Shown here: positions 52,021 through 63,000 of the stretch, piece by piece
Numbering within the stretch: the first letter of the stretch is position 1
How the letters are laid out: the number at the start of each line of letters is the position of its first letter
DNA from: CAINVV01 sp964506325
Lineage (GTDB): Bacteria; Bacteroidota; Bacteroidia; Bacteroidales; Prolixibacteraceae
Direction of reading: 5' to 3'
DNA length: 63,565 nt
Assembly (NCBI GenBank): GCA_964506325.1
Contig: CAZDLO010000010.1
Span: forward strand, 1-63,565
Notes under the pieces: generated by a model
What the model was told of the DNA's origin: nothing
Database searches by the model: none
What the model saw: only the letters and a program-made list of their open reading frames with translations
Program-made: the position numbers and the translations under genes

Positions 52021-54006
52021 TTATCTTGCCATTTTGATCTTTATCACCGAAAATGAAGATGGCGCCAGAATAACCTCCGCGGTTTTCCCTTTAACATTTA
52101 TCTCCCTATCCACCGGACTAATCAAGAATGGTTGCTCAAGCGTATTAAAGGCATCCTGTTTGTCACTTGTTAAAACCGTTTGGATGGCCTTCGCTTTCAG
52201 TCCCGTTTTACTATCCAGATAAACCTTTTGATGAATTTCTCTTTCATTTGCATTGACAATCTTAATGATAATCTCACGGGAAGCATGATCAGCAACTGCA
52301 GAGGCATACAATCCATTCTGGCCCGTTAGCGACTGATTATGAAGAGTTATGGGCAGAACATCGGTACCACTGTTGGTTGAAAACATTTTTTGAACGTAAT
52401 AACTTGCTGAGCCAAAGGAATGCAGGTTGTCAAACCAGATCAGGTCAGGTGTCCATTGCCATCCTTCCGTATGGGCAAACAGCGGAGCGTAGGAACAGAG
52501 GCTGACCACATCGGCATTTCTTTCCAGTCCGGTCATGAATGCCGCTTCTGACAATGCACATTTCCAGGTATTGCGGTTCTCCGGATTAGCTCCTGAGACG
52601 CTTTGAGCCGCATACTCACCCGCAAAAATCTTATAGCTTCCCCTGTCATATTGGTCATACCGGGTGGCGTTTTTCATGAACCATTCAGGATTGGCATAAT
52701 AATGTTCATCAACTATCTCTGCGTGAACTCTTTTCAGCTCCCGTGAGGCATAGTCAAAAAATTTACCATTGGGGGAAGGTCCGGTACCGGAAACGAGCGC
52801 TATCAAGGGGTATTTCTCCTTGATCTTTTTGGCAAAAGCCTCATAACGCTCTATGTATTGTACTCCCCACTGTTCATTCCCGATCCCTAACATTTTCAGG
52901 TTAAAAGGCTCCGGATGGCCCATGCCTGCTCGCAATTTGCCCCAAAGTGTGGAGGGTGCCCCGTTGGCAAACTCAATAAGGTCGAGTGCATCCTGTATGT
53001 ATGGATCAAGCTGATCCATAGGGACCACCTCAGCTGAATTGTACTGGCAGGCCATCCCACAGCTCAGAATGGGCAATGGTTCGGCACCAAGATCTTCGGC
53101 CAGCTGAAAATACTCATAAAAGCCAAGGCCAAACGACTGGTAATAGTCCGGTGTCGGCTTGTGCTTAAACTCTGTATTCCAACGATTGATCATCGTTTTG
53201 CGTTCCTCTACCGGTCCGACAGTCTTCTTCCACTGGTAACGTGTGGCCAGCTCAAAACCTTCCACAATACATCCTCCGGGAAATCTTAGGAAACCCGGTT
53301 TCAGGTCTGCCAGAAGATGGACAAGATCATTGCGCAAACCTCCCGGCCTGTTCTTCCAGGTATCGGCCGGGAACAGTGAAATCATATCAAGGTCAACAAA
53401 GCCCACCCCTTCGAACCAGATAACCAGCCTGGCTTTCGATTCGGTCTCAGTTGCTACAAGACTGACAGCTATCCTTTCCCATTCACTTTTTTCCGGACGT
53501 GGAAGGGTAGCCGCTCCTATAATTTTGCCTGCAGGAGTTACCAGTTCAAGGCGCAGAATAACCCTCCCATTCCCGGGGTTCCTGGCCAGCATTGAAAAAT
53601 GGTAGGTCATTCCCCTTTTGATACCCATACCCCGGAAACCTTCGTTCTCCAAACCAAAATTTTCTCCGGGATCTGTCCGGGTAATCCGGGCAAAGCGGGG
53701 ATTATCGGCATTCGTTTCACTACGGTTTAATATCAGCAACCCCTCTGTAGCATCTTTCTTAAGGACTTTCCAGCCCATTAAAGGTTTGGCAAATTCGAAA
53801 GAACGATTTTTGACCAATTCGGCATAAAGACCTCCATCTGCCGCAAAGTTGATATCCTCGAAGAATATCCCCCACATGGTTGACTGAACGGGTGCGACAG
53901 GATGATCAACTTTGACGGTTATCGGATCCCCTTGCTGAGCAGCTAAAGACAAGGAGAAAAATAAACCTGTAAAAATAAGGGTTAGAAATTTAAACCTGTT
54001 TCCCAT
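52021..54006 (-). CDS. GH51 alpha-L-arabinofuranosidase
   Basis: The 661-aa protein has a signal peptide (about 1-24, LIFTGLFFSLSLAAQ). N-terminal carbohydrate-binding-like domain (about 70-215), then the barrel with RFPGGCIVEGF (241-251), acid/base Glu378 in LGIGNEQWG, EIVDEHYYANP (430-440) and nucleophile Glu464 in FAGEYAAQS. The C-terminal beta-domain ends with VILAPSSFSVIKI. Releases arabinose from arabinan, arabinoxylan or arabinogalactan. Between the isomerase-like gene (45 nt) and the GH2 gene (130 nt). Confidence 0.94.
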   Translation of the reverse strand: MGNRFKFLTLIFTGLFFSLSLAAQQGDPITVKVDHPVAPVQSTMWGIFFEDINFAADGGLYAELVKNRSFEFAKPLMGWKVLKKDATEGLLILNRSETNADNPRFARITRTDPGENFGLENEGFRGMGIKRGMTYHFSMLARNPGNGRVILRLELVTPAGKIIGAATLPRPEKSEWERIAVSLVATETESKARLVIWFEGVGFVDLDMISLFPADTWKNRPGGLRNDLVHLLADLKPGFLRFPGGCIVEGFELATRYQWKKTVGPVEERKTMINRWNTEFKHKPTPDYYQSFGLGFYEYFQLAEDLGAEPLPILSCGMACQYNSAEVVPMDQLDPYIQDALDLIEFANGAPSTLWGKLRAGMGHPEPFNLKMLGIGNEQWGVQYIERYEAFAKKIKEKYPLIALVSGTGPSPNGKFFDYASRELKRVHAEIVDEHYYANPEWFMKNATRYDQYDRGSYKIFAGEYAAQSVSGANPENRNTWKCALSEAAFMTGLERNADVVSLCSYAPLFAHTEGWQWTPDLIWFDNLHSFGSASYYVQKMFSTNSGTDVLPITLHNQSLTGQNGLYASAVADHASREIIIKIVNANEREIHQKVYLDSKTGLKAKAIQTVLTSDKQDAFNTLEQPFLISPVDREINVKGKTAEVILAPSSFSVIKIKMAR

Positions 54007-54051
54007 TTATTCTATCCTCACAAGTCCAAAAAAGATTTTGTCAGAATTGGT

Positions 54052-54990
54052 CTATTTCTTTGGAAGGAGTGCAGCACGACAATATTCCACACATTTTGCG
54101 GTCTCCTTAACTGCGTCTGATTCTGCAGGCACGGTATACTCCAGTTCAATGTCACAGTAAATTGGCCATCCCTTTTTCTGAATCAATTGAAGCATTTCCA
54201 CGACAGGGGTCTCTCCTTTTCCGAATTGCTGATTTTTATTTGGTTCGGCAGCCTTGGGACCTGTTTTATCTTTCAGGTGAATACTTACAATCCTGTCATG
54301 CAGCCTCTCAATAAGGTCATTGGGGTGAAGACCCGTAGCCCCGAAATAGTGACCGGCATCAAAGTTCAGCATGAGCATCTTTCCAAGCGCAAGCACCTTG
54401 TCAAAACTAAAGTTGGGATCTCCAGGCTGGCCATGGTTGTGAAGAATGACAAACAGGTTGTGCTTTTCTGCAAATGGTTCCATCCGGATAGCAGACTCTT
54501 CGGAGATCTCCAGGCTGATACCAGCCGCTCCTAGTGCTTTACACGCATTAAATGCATAGTCAATTTCCTCATCCGACCAGCTTCTGTCGCCCAGCTTCAG
54601 GATATGTATTTTGACTCCCTTTGACGCAAACATCTTACGAATTTCCTTGAACTTATCCATTGAAACACTCTTGCGCCACTCGCGGATGACTTCCTTGTCC
54701 TTGGTCCCCTGTGGGACACCTGCATAACGCTCTACCACATCACCCATAAGCTCCACCGAACTCAAGCCTGATTGGGTAATATATCCCAGTACTGCTTCTA
54801 GTGTCTGATCTGGCATGCTCCGGTAGCTGTAGGTTATGGCACCGATTTGAACGCCTCCGAATTTGGATCCGTTTTTTTCTTTTGCCGATGCGCCAGGTTG
54901 AAGCAAAAATAAGGTCGCCAGTAAAATGGCCAGCACCCTGATTGCCGGACTTATGACCTTTGAAAAATTGTTGACTGATGTTTTTTTCAT
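54052..54990 (-). CDS. Exported sugar-isomerase/epimerase-like TIM-barrel protein
   Basis: The start at 54990 (MKKTSVNNFSKV...) gives 312 aa and a hydrophobic signal (about 13-36, AIRVLAILLATLFLLQPGAS). The body is the xylose-isomerase-like barrel: GVQIGAITYSYRSM, LSSVELMGDVVERYAGVP, NLFVILHNHGQPG, MLNFDAGHYFGATGLHPNDL, VSIHLKDKTGP and PIYCDIELEY, with His/Glu/Asp metal ligands in place. Exported versions are common beside glycan genes in Bacteroidota and are uncharacterised. First in the cluster with GH51 and GH2. Confidence 0.85.
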   Translation of the reverse strand: MKKTSVNNFSKVISPAIRVLAILLATLFLLQPGASAKEKNGSKFGGVQIGAITYSYRSMPDQTLEAVLGYITQSGLSSVELMGDVVERYAGVPQGTKDKEVIREWRKSVSMDKFKEIRKMFASKGVKIHILKLGDRSWSDEEIDYAFNACKALGAAGISLEISEESAIRMEPFAEKHNLFVILHNHGQPGDPNFSFDKVLALGKMLMLNFDAGHYFGATGLHPNDLIERLHDRIVSIHLKDKTGPKAAEPNKNQQFGKGETPVVEMLQLIQKKGWPIYCDIELEYTVPAESDAVKETAKCVEYCRAALLPKK

Positions 54991-55365
54991 GATGTAGTAA
55001 ATTAATTTAGACGAATGTTCTATAAAAAATAAGGGAATCAACGGTTCAACTCAAACGTTTGAAGAAATTGATTCCACCCTGCAAGTTAACAATAGAAATT
55101 AAAATTCTCAGGGTCGTGTTTCTCTTTTTGGAATCCTGTCTGAAAAATTCCAAAAAGTGGTAAAATGGACTATTTTACCTCCTTTTGAATCTCATTCTCT
55201 TCCCCGGGACACTCCTGTGAGCGCTAATTCCACAAAAGGACAAACATCCGGGTTACCTGCCACCTATTGAATTTTCCAAAGGTTAAATCTCCTGCTTTTA
55301 TAAATGGGTTTTTCGTTAAATTCATTTACCTTCGCAAATTCTTACAACCGTGTGTATTAACAATT
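54991..55365. other. 375-nt divergent intergenic region with one hairpin
   Basis: It separates the minus-strand glycan trio from the RND exporter on the plus strand, so it should hold both promoters. An 8-bp inverted repeat GGTAAAAT-GGACT-ATTTTACC lies at 55159-55179, and a weak -7-like TACCTTCG at 55327-55334 precedes the exporter. No gene is seen. Confidence 0.5.
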
Positions 55366-57726
55366 ATGTGGAAATATCTGACCAGGTTACTATTACGCAA
55401 CAGGCCTGTCATACTGGTATTTATAGTACTCCTTACAGCCTTCATGGGATGGAAGGGTGTTGGTGTAAAGCTTGCTTACGACAATGCAAGCCTGTTACCA
55501 AAGGACGATAGTTTCATCATTGATTACAATGCCTTCAAAAAGAAGTTCGGGGAAGACGGAAGTGTTCTGGTCATTGGCGTTGAGAATCCTGAGATGTTTA
55601 AACTGAAGGATTTTAACTTATGGTATGACCTCACGGAAGATATGTCCCAAATCAATGGTGTTCAAGGGGTTATGTCCATCACCAAGGCTGCGAATATTCA
55701 AAAAAATGATTCCCTGCATCAGTTTGAATTTCTCCCAATGGTTCCCGTCAAACCAACAACACAGGCAGAAGTCGACAGCCTGAAGGGTAAAATAATGGCC
55801 CTGCGGTTTTACGAGGGATTACTTTTCAATCCAAAAACAGACGTTTTCATACTTGCCATTACGCTCAAAAAATCCGTTTTAAATGATAAAATACGCCTTG
55901 CTGTTACTGATGATATTGTAAACAGGGCAAAAGAATATTCTGTTCAGAGCGGACGTCAGCTTCATTATTCCGGACTTCCTTACATCCGGACCGTAATGGC
56001 CCGAACCATCCAGCACGAGCTTTTTCTTTTCGTGGTGCTCTCCCTCATCATTGCTGCCTTCATTCTTTACCTCTTTTTCAGGTCGATAAAAGTTGTCGTT
56101 AGCTCTTTGATTGTTGTAGGTATCAGCATTGTTTTCACCATCGGGCTTATTGGGCTGTTTGGCTTCAAAATCAGTATTCTTACAGGGGTAATCCCTTCTC
56201 TGATTGTGGTTATTGCCATCGAGAACTGCATCTATATCCTCAACAAGTACCATTGGGAATATCGCAATCACGGCAATAAAATACTGGCCCTGTCCCGTGT
56301 GGTCCGCCGGATCGGGTTCGCCTCTTTCATGGTCAATACCGCAACTGCTGCAGGATTCGCTGCGTTTATCCTCGTCTCCAATCAAATGCTTCGTGAGTTT
56401 GGCATCATCGCGTCGATCAGTATCATGCTGGAGTATGCCCTGTGCATCACGCTGCTGCCTATCATCTTCAGTTACATGGATCCGCCAAGTGACAAGCACA
56501 TAAAGCACCTTGACAATAATTTCTTCAACTTTATACTTGAGAAGATCCTGTATATCATACAATACAAAAGAAGATGGGTGTTCTCCATTGCCGGGATTCT
56601 GCTCGTAACAGGGATCATCGGCATGCTGAACATGAGAACTTCGGGCAAAGTAACGGATGATATTCACAAAGGAAATCCAATCTATCAAGACCTGAAATTT
56701 TTTGAAACCCAACTTGGCGGAGTGATGCCCTTTGAAATTTCAATTGACACGAAAAAGAAGAAGGGGGTCATGTTGTACTCAACCATACAGAGGATTGACC
56801 AACTTCAGAATGTCATCTCCAAAAACAAGGAATTTTCAAAACCGCTGTCGATCGTAGAGTTCGTTAAGTTTTCCAAACAGGCATACTTCAATGGCAACCC
56901 TGAAATGTATTCAGTACCCAATTCTATGGAAAAAACTTTTGTCCTCTCCTATTTTCCAAAAAAGGCGGATGGCAAACAGCAATTACTTAATTCATTCATA
57001 GACAGCACGCAACAAATAACAAGGATAAGTTTCCAGATGGCAGACATCGGCACAAAAGAGATGAACAGGCTTCTTGACAACATCCGGCCCCAGGTAGATT
57101 CAATTTTTCCGAAAGACGACTTCAATGTAAAGATTACCGGCAACAGTGTTATTTATGCAAGGGGAACCGAATTTTTAATCAAGCACTTATTGTTCAGCGT
57201 TTTACTGGCGATAGGATTTATTTCGCTGCTGATGGCGTTGATGTTTTCCAGTATTCGGATGATAGCAGTCTCGATGATTCCCAATATTATCCCGTTAATT
57301 ATCACTGCAGCCATCATGGGCTTTACAGGGGTGCCAATCAAACCCTCCACCATCATTGTGTTTAGTATTGCCCTTGGGATCTCGGTAGATAATACCATCC
57401 AGTATCTTTCCAGATATCGCCACGAACTGAAAGCAACAGGAAACAATATAAAGGTTTCCACAATAAATGCACTTCATGAAGCAGGGTTCAGCATGATATA
57501 CACATCCATTGTCCTTGTACTTGGGTTCAGTGTATTCATGGTCTCCAGTTTTGGCGGAACCCAGGCACTGGGGTTGCTCGTTTCAACCACGCTGTTTATA
57601 GCCATGTTTTTCAACATGATCGTATTGCCATCCTTGTTGCTGGTCCTCGACAAATACGTAGTGACAAAGGCTTTCAAGAGCGAGCCGGTGATAGATATTG
57701 ACGAAGATGCTGAAGATAAGGTATAA
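55366..57726 (+). CDS. RND/MMPL-superfamily exporter
   Basis: The start at 55366 (MWKYLTRLLLRNRPVILVFI...) gives 786 aa; the in-frame ATG at 55267 lies before the likely promoter and adds 33 unlikely residues. Two sterol-sensing-domain-like bundles of helices (about 210-400 and 610-770) are separated by periplasmic loops, with the first helix at about 15-37. SLIVVIAIENCIYILNKYHW and FSIALGISVDNTIQYLSRYR are the paired helix-4 motifs with conserved acidic residues. Proton-driven transporters of this hydrophobe/amphiphile class export lipids or hopanoids. It is monocistronic and ends at a strong shared terminator. Confidence 0.88.
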   Translation: MWKYLTRLLLRNRPVILVFIVLLTAFMGWKGVGVKLAYDNASLLPKDDSFIIDYNAFKKKFGEDGSVLVIGVENPEMFKLKDFNLWYDLTEDMSQINGVQGVMSITKAANIQKNDSLHQFEFLPMVPVKPTTQAEVDSLKGKIMALRFYEGLLFNPKTDVFILAITLKKSVLNDKIRLAVTDDIVNRAKEYSVQSGRQLHYSGLPYIRTVMARTIQHELFLFVVLSLIIAAFILYLFFRSIKVVVSSLIVVGISIVFTIGLIGLFGFKISILTGVIPSLIVVIAIENCIYILNKYHWEYRNHGNKILALSRVVRRIGFASFMVNTATAAGFAAFILVSNQMLREFGIIASISIMLEYALCITLLPIIFSYMDPPSDKHIKHLDNNFFNFILEKILYIIQYKRRWVFSIAGILLVTGIIGMLNMRTSGKVTDDIHKGNPIYQDLKFFETQLGGVMPFEISIDTKKKKGVMLYSTIQRIDQLQNVISKNKEFSKPLSIVEFVKFSKQAYFNGNPEMYSVPNSMEKTFVLSYFPKKADGKQQLLNSFIDSTQQITRISFQMADIGTKEMNRLLDNIRPQVDSIFPKDDFNVKITGNSVIYARGTEFLIKHLLFSVLLAIGFISLLMALMFSSIRMIAVSMIPNIIPLIITAAIMGFTGVPIKPSTIIVFSIALGISVDNTIQYLSRYRHELKATGNNIKVSTINALHEAGFSMIYTSIVLVLGFSVFMVSSFGGTQALGLLVSTTLFIAMFFNMIVLPSLLLVLDKYVVTKAFKSEPVIDIDEDAEDKV

Positions 57727-57738
57727 AGAAGCCTTTAC

Positions 57739-57781
57739 GAAACAAGAAACGCCCGAATGCTATTCGGGCGTTTCTTGTTTC
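57739..57781. terminator. Perfect 19-bp terminator between convergent genes
   Basis: GAAACAAGAAACGCCCGAA (57739-57757) pairs perfectly with 57763-57781 across a TGCTA loop. A GC-rich inner stem with A/T-rich outer arms works in both directions. It stands between the exporter stop at 57726 and the ExbD stop at 57793. Confidence 0.92.
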
Positions 57782-57792
57782 TGCGTTACAGC

Positions 57793-58194
57793 TCAGCCGG
57801 CACGCTTTTCTGTTGCCAGAATCATCTTGATCTGAAGCTTATTGCCAATGGCAAGTACGTCAATCAAATCCTGGATTGTAAGTGAATTATCGGTTCTGAG
57901 AACGATGGTAACATCATTGATCTTTTGCTTGATTACTTTGAGAGATCCTTCAAGCTTATCAAACGGAATCTGATCCTTATCAATGAAGTAATTCTTCTCT
58001 TTTGTAATAGACAAGGTAATCTGCTTTTTGTCGATCGTTTGATTGGAGGCTGATTTGGGAAGAAGCAACTTGATCACATTGGGATTGGCAAAAGTGGCCA
58101 CCAACAGAAAAAACAGCAGCAGGAAGAACATGATATCATTCAATGATCCAGTGGCAACTTCCGGCTTGAATTCCAATCTTTTCCTGAGTTTCAT
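57793..58194 (-). CDS. ExbD/TolR-family biopolymer transport protein
   Basis: The 133-aa protein begins MKLRKRLEFKPEVATGSLND with the conserved acidic residue before one transmembrane helix (DIMFFLLLFFLLVATFANP, 20-38), then a periplasmic ExbD domain ending KMILATEKRAG. It couples the proton gradient, with the ExbB-like protein encoded 200 nt upstream, to an envelope motor: TonB or Tol. No tonB is adjacent. Confidence 0.92.
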   Translation of the reverse strand: MKLRKRLEFKPEVATGSLNDIMFFLLLFFLLVATFANPNVIKLLLPKSASNQTIDKKQITLSITKEKNYFIDKDQIPFDKLEGSLKVIKQKINDVTIVLRTDNSLTIQDLIDVLAIGNKLQIKMILATEKRAG

Positions 58195-58394
58195 TTGCTT
58201 ATTATATTTTTAATTGCCGAATGGGAACGAAATTCATTGAAGCAAATACCCACACAATCATTTTCGGTTGGTGTGAAAATATTCCTCATGGCAATTTCAT
58301 GTGTTTTAATTTGTTTATATAGTCCAGATGCGGCAATGACACCATCTCTAGGCTGTAAATAAGGCCGGTCACCGAACTGCGATGCCCGACTCTT

Positions 58395-59054
58395 CTAGCT
58401 GTGCTCAATAAGGTTGATAAACTCGAATGCATCCTCCTCTACCGTGTTCATGTATTTATCAATCATAATGTTTAACATGTGATATCCGGTATAGGCAATT
58501 ACACCCACAATAAGTCCAAGACCACTGGAAATCATTTTTTGATAAAGACCTCCGGAAATAATCCCAATACTAATATTATCCGACAGGGATATATCATAGA
58601 AGATCTTGATAACCCCGGCAATGGTACCAATAAAACCAAGCATTGGGGCAATACCTGCAAATAACCCAAGGTAATGCAGGTCTTTACTCATTTTGTTCAT
58701 CTCTATCTGCGCGGCTGTCTCAATCGAACTCTCTACCTCCTTGATGGGACGACCAATGTTGCGCGTAGCATGGAAAAATATGCGGCTGTATGAACTGTTA
58801 CCGGCCTTCAATGTTGCAACTGCCTGGCTAAGATCTCCACTTTTCAGATAGTTGTGGAAGGCGGATACAATATTGGGTTCTGCTCTGGTATAACGCTTTA
58901 TTTCTATGTATTTTACAATGATAAGATAACAAGAAATCAGTGAAATAATTCCAATTGGAACAAGTATCCATCCTCCTTTAAGTAACAATTCAAACATAGA
59001 AATACTGGAGGTCCCCGGCAGGTTTTGAATCTGAACGCCTATCTGTAGAATCAT
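58395..59054 (-). CDS. MotA/TolQ/ExbB-family proton channel
   Basis: The 219-aa protein has three helices (about 26-46; 130-155; 174-198) and the family signature SIETAAQIEMNKMSKDLHYL and LFAGIAPMLGFIGTIAGVIK. ExbB/TolQ with its own ExbD partner. The 200-nt gap before exbD is longer than usual but both are on the minus strand. Partner TonB/Tol not in the window. Confidence 0.92.
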   Translation of the reverse strand: MILQIGVQIQNLPGTSSISMFELLLKGGWILVPIGIISLISCYLIIVKYIEIKRYTRAEPNIVSAFHNYLKSGDLSQAVATLKAGNSSYSRIFFHATRNIGRPIKEVESSIETAAQIEMNKMSKDLHYLGLFAGIAPMLGFIGTIAGVIKIFYDISLSDNISIGIISGGLYQKMISSGLGLIVGVIAYTGYHMLNIMIDKYMNTVEEDAFEFINLIEHS

Positions 59055-59176
59055 AACGCGATATTAGAAGATTACCAAATTTATTGAAGAACCAAAATTG
59101 AAGAAAAGTTATGGACTATGAGCAAAAAGCTACAACGAATTATCAACAATATTGTCGGGATATCTGTAACTCCGGA

Positions 59177-59887
59177 TTATGCCCACTTCCTCAGTTGCTT
59201 GAAATTCATACGTACTTTTTTGATCCGCTGAAGGTAAGTAGTTACAAATAACCTCCTGACTTTTGGAAACTCTATCTTCCTAAACTCATATCCCTCGGCC
59301 TTGAGTGCACGTATTACCCTGGGAAGTGCCCATTTCAAATGTTCCTCTGCTTTGTAGGAGTCATGAAAAGTAAGTATACTGCCCGGCCTGACAAAATTTA
59401 AAACGTTGTCAAGAACCTCTTCACGTGTGATGTTCTGGTTGTAATCGCAGGAGATAACATCCCACATCACAATCTTATATTTTTGGGAGAGGAAAAGATA
59501 CTGACCTCTGGTAAGCCATCCGTGCGGCGGACGGAAAAGATTAGAACCAATCAGCCTGTTGGCTAGTTCAATATCCTTGAAATACTCAAGGTTACTTGTC
59601 TTCAAACCCTGCAGGTGGTGATAGGTATGATTGCCAACCGCATGACCGTCTTCCAGTATCTGTTCGAAAATTTCAGGATAACGGAATACATTCTCGCCGA
59701 CCGCAAAAAAAGTTGCTTCCAGCTTCTCTTCGTTCAAAAGATCAAGAACCCAGGGAGTCACTCCTGGTATTGGTCCATCATCAAAAGTCAGGTATACGAC
59801 CTTCTCATCACCGGACATACGCCATACAGCAGCAGGAAACCACTTGGTAATAAATCCGGGAAGATGTACCTGTAATTTAAACTTCAT
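59177..59887 (-). CDS. Polysaccharide deacetylase (NodB homology)
   Basis: The start at 59887 (MKFKLQVHLPGFIT...) gives 236 aa. NodB motifs: LTFDDGPIPG with Asp36-Asp37 (motif 1), HTYHH with His87 and His91 (motif 2), RPPHGW (motif 3), WDVISCDYN (motif 4) and ILTFHDS (motif 5). Metal-dependent removal of N- or O-acetyl groups from peptidoglycan or surface polysaccharide. No signal peptide is visible, so it may work cytoplasmically or be membrane associated by the N-terminal aromatic stretch. 156 nt after the GT117 gene. Confidence 0.93.
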   Translation of the reverse strand: MKFKLQVHLPGFITKWFPAAVWRMSGDEKVVYLTFDDGPIPGVTPWVLDLLNEEKLEATFFAVGENVFRYPEIFEQILEDGHAVGNHTYHHLQGLKTSNLEYFKDIELANRLIGSNLFRPPHGWLTRGQYLFLSQKYKIVMWDVISCDYNQNITREEVLDNVLNFVRPGSILTFHDSYKAEEHLKWALPRVIRALKAEGYEFRKIEFPKVRRLFVTTYLQRIKKVRMNFKQLRKWA

Positions 59888-60043
59888 GAAAAAATATTTG
59901 TTAACTCTCTGATTGAGAATATCATATTTCTCAACCCTGAACTCGACCGGGTCCAAATTACCGGTAGAATTTAATTTACGCTACTAACCTGAAAGTGCAA
60001 AAGTAGCTAATATCTTTGAATTACATAAAAATTAACGTAAACT

Positions 60044-63000
60044 TCACCTTGTCAGGGAATTCCCTCTTTCAGGCTGAACTGCAGATATCATCTTGCTGAG
60101 CTTGGCATTGATCTCCCTGGAAAGCTCCTTCTCTCCATATTTCTCTGAAATGACTGCCAGCTCCTGAAGCAAATAAAAAGAACGCTGAAGGTCTTCTGCC
60201 ACTGAATCCCTGAATTTTGGATCAAGGGACAAATAATAGAGAATTTCGCGCTCGTTGTTGTCAGCCATCTGCCTTACAACTTCACTGCCCTTTTTCATCG
60301 CTGCAGGCATCATATTCACTTCCAGTGAGGCTATGTCCTTGCCAATCTTGTGCATATCATACTGTGCTGCCTTGAAATAGGTCTCAGCCATTAAAAGGTT
60401 GAAATAATTGAATGGTATTTTCTTGTTCGGGACCAGTTCATTGCAACGATCCAGAACCGCTACGGCAGAATCCGTCTTCCCTTCAACAACCAGTTGATCT
60501 GCCAGTCTGACGAAGTTATTGCGGATATTCATAGACATCCTTATGTTATTTTCATCAAGGTAGACTTTGGGATCATTCATGTTGCCCCACTTGAACTTGT
60601 TGATGATATTGTCATACATTATTGAGGAACTCACCCTGCCGATCTGGCCTTCCTTGACCTTGGTCCTGACCGGTACGAAACGGTAGGCAAAACCCTCGGC
60701 CTGGAAATACTCCTGCAGATTAACATACTTGTCTCTTCCGACAGTAACAGCAAAATATATCGGTCTTTTCCATTTATTATTGTTGATGATATCCAGAATA
60801 ATCATCTCATCTTTTGATAAATAATTACCGGAGAGGTTAATATCAATTTTATCAACGATCAGTGAATCATCCTTTGCCGAAACTGTTCCCGTTGCGAGCA
60901 CTGCACTTTTGTCGACTGGATAGTAAAGTTGCCTCGTCGGAACAAATGATGCATTGTCAGCCTGCTGCAATTTACTGCCCGGATCTTCAGAGCGGATAAA
61001 TTCCAGTGCTTCATTCAGGTTAACCGGACGTTTCAACTGATCAAGCACATAGACAACGTCCCTTGTCCCCTGAACAACCTGATCCCTGGTGAATTTGATC
61101 GGAAGAGGATCAGAATCATAATATTTCTGCCTCATCTGATCAATGTACCAATCGGTCTGAAGGTAGCTCAGATTGACCACACGCACGTCGGTACGGATTC
61201 CTTCCACTTCCTGGGCATACCACAACGGGAAGGTATCGTTGTCTCCATTGGTAAAGATAATGGCATTGGGAGCGCAGGTTTTCAGGTAATTTCCACCGAA
61301 ATCACGGGCTGTATATCTTCCGGAGCGATTATGGTCATCCCAGTTTTGAGAAGCCATCAGCACTGGAACAGCGAAGAATGTCAATAAGGTAGCGGCAACG
61401 GCACTGACTGTAAAGTTGGAAAACCTTTTCAGGAGGTCATAAATAGCCAGAACCCCCAGCCCTATCCAAATGGCAAAGGCATAAAAGGAGCCTGCATAGG
61501 CGTAGTCACGCTCACGCGGCTGGAGGGGATCCTGATTCAGGTAAAGCACGATGGCAAGACCGGTCATGAAAAACAAAAGCATGACGACAGAAAAATCCTG
61601 CTTCCCCTTTTTTCCCGACTGGTACTGGAAGAACATCCCCAGCAAGCCAAGAATAAACGGAAGCATGTAATAGGCATTTTTACCGGGATTATCTCCGATT
61701 GTGGGTGGAAGATTATCCTGGTCACCCAGACGAATGGAATCAAGGGCATTTATTCCTGTAATCCAGTTGCCATTCAATATACCACCCTGTCCCTGGATAT
61801 CATTCTGCCGACCTGAAAAGTTCCACATAAAATAGCGCAGGTACATAAATCCAACCTGGTAGCCCAGAAAGAACTGCAGGTTTTCGCCAAAAGTAGGTTT
61901 CAGGAGTGTTTCCGACTCGCCCTGCCTGTTGGTAGTCTGGACGGGTGTGCCCTCGATGCCGCCCCAGTTTTTATATTCCTGAACATGGTCCGGATTCGAA
62001 CTGTACATTCTTGGAAATATCGTACTGAAACGCGAGTCGTAATTTGGCACCTGCCGGTATTCGGCTATCTCATAACGACCATTCTTCATGATATAGGTCG
62101 GGTTCCCCTGCTTGTAGGGAGTGGTCTCGTCAAGCGGAGCGTTGTAATACTGACCGTAACCCAAAGGCCGGCTTCCGTACTGGTCACGGTTTAGATAAGA
62201 AAGCAGGGAGAAGACGTTGTCCGGGTTGTTCTGATCCATAGGCGGGTTGGCAGAAGAACGGATCACTGTCATGGCATAGGATGAATAACCTATTACGATA
62301 ACGGACAAACCGATTAAAATAGTGTTAAGAACTATTTTTTTATGGCGGTAAGTATAAATGATACCATAACTAACACCCCCTGTCAGGGCGATGGCATAAA
62401 TAATCACACCACTATTGTATGGTAATCCGATGCCATTTACAAACAGCAATTCAAACCAGGAAGCCACCACCACCAAACCCGGAATGATGAACCAGATGAT
62501 GACGGCAAGCAGGAAAATAGATATGCCGGCAGCGGCAAGTATTCCATTACGCGAAGAATCGTATTTGCGGAAATAATACACAAACACTATAGCGGGAATA
62601 GCCAACAGGTTTAAAAGGTGAACCCCAATTGAGAGTCCGATCAAATAACAGATGAGTATGATCCAGCGGTTGGCATAAGCCTCATCCGCTTCATTCTCCC
62701 ATTTCAATATGGCCCAGAATACCAAGGCTGTAAACAGCGAAGAGGTACCGTAAACTTCTCCCTCAACTGCCGAAAACCAAAATGTATCGGAAAAAGTGTA
62801 GGCCAGGGCTCCGACAATGCCGGCGCCAATTACAGCGATTATTTCGGCACGGGACTCCATTTCTCCGGAAAAGGTGAGCTTTTTAGCCAGGTGCGTTATG
62901 GTCCAGAACAGGAAAAGAATGGTAAAGGCACTGGCCAAAGCAGACATGACATTCACCATGACCGGTATTTGTGAAACAGACGGTGCCATCATTGTGAAAA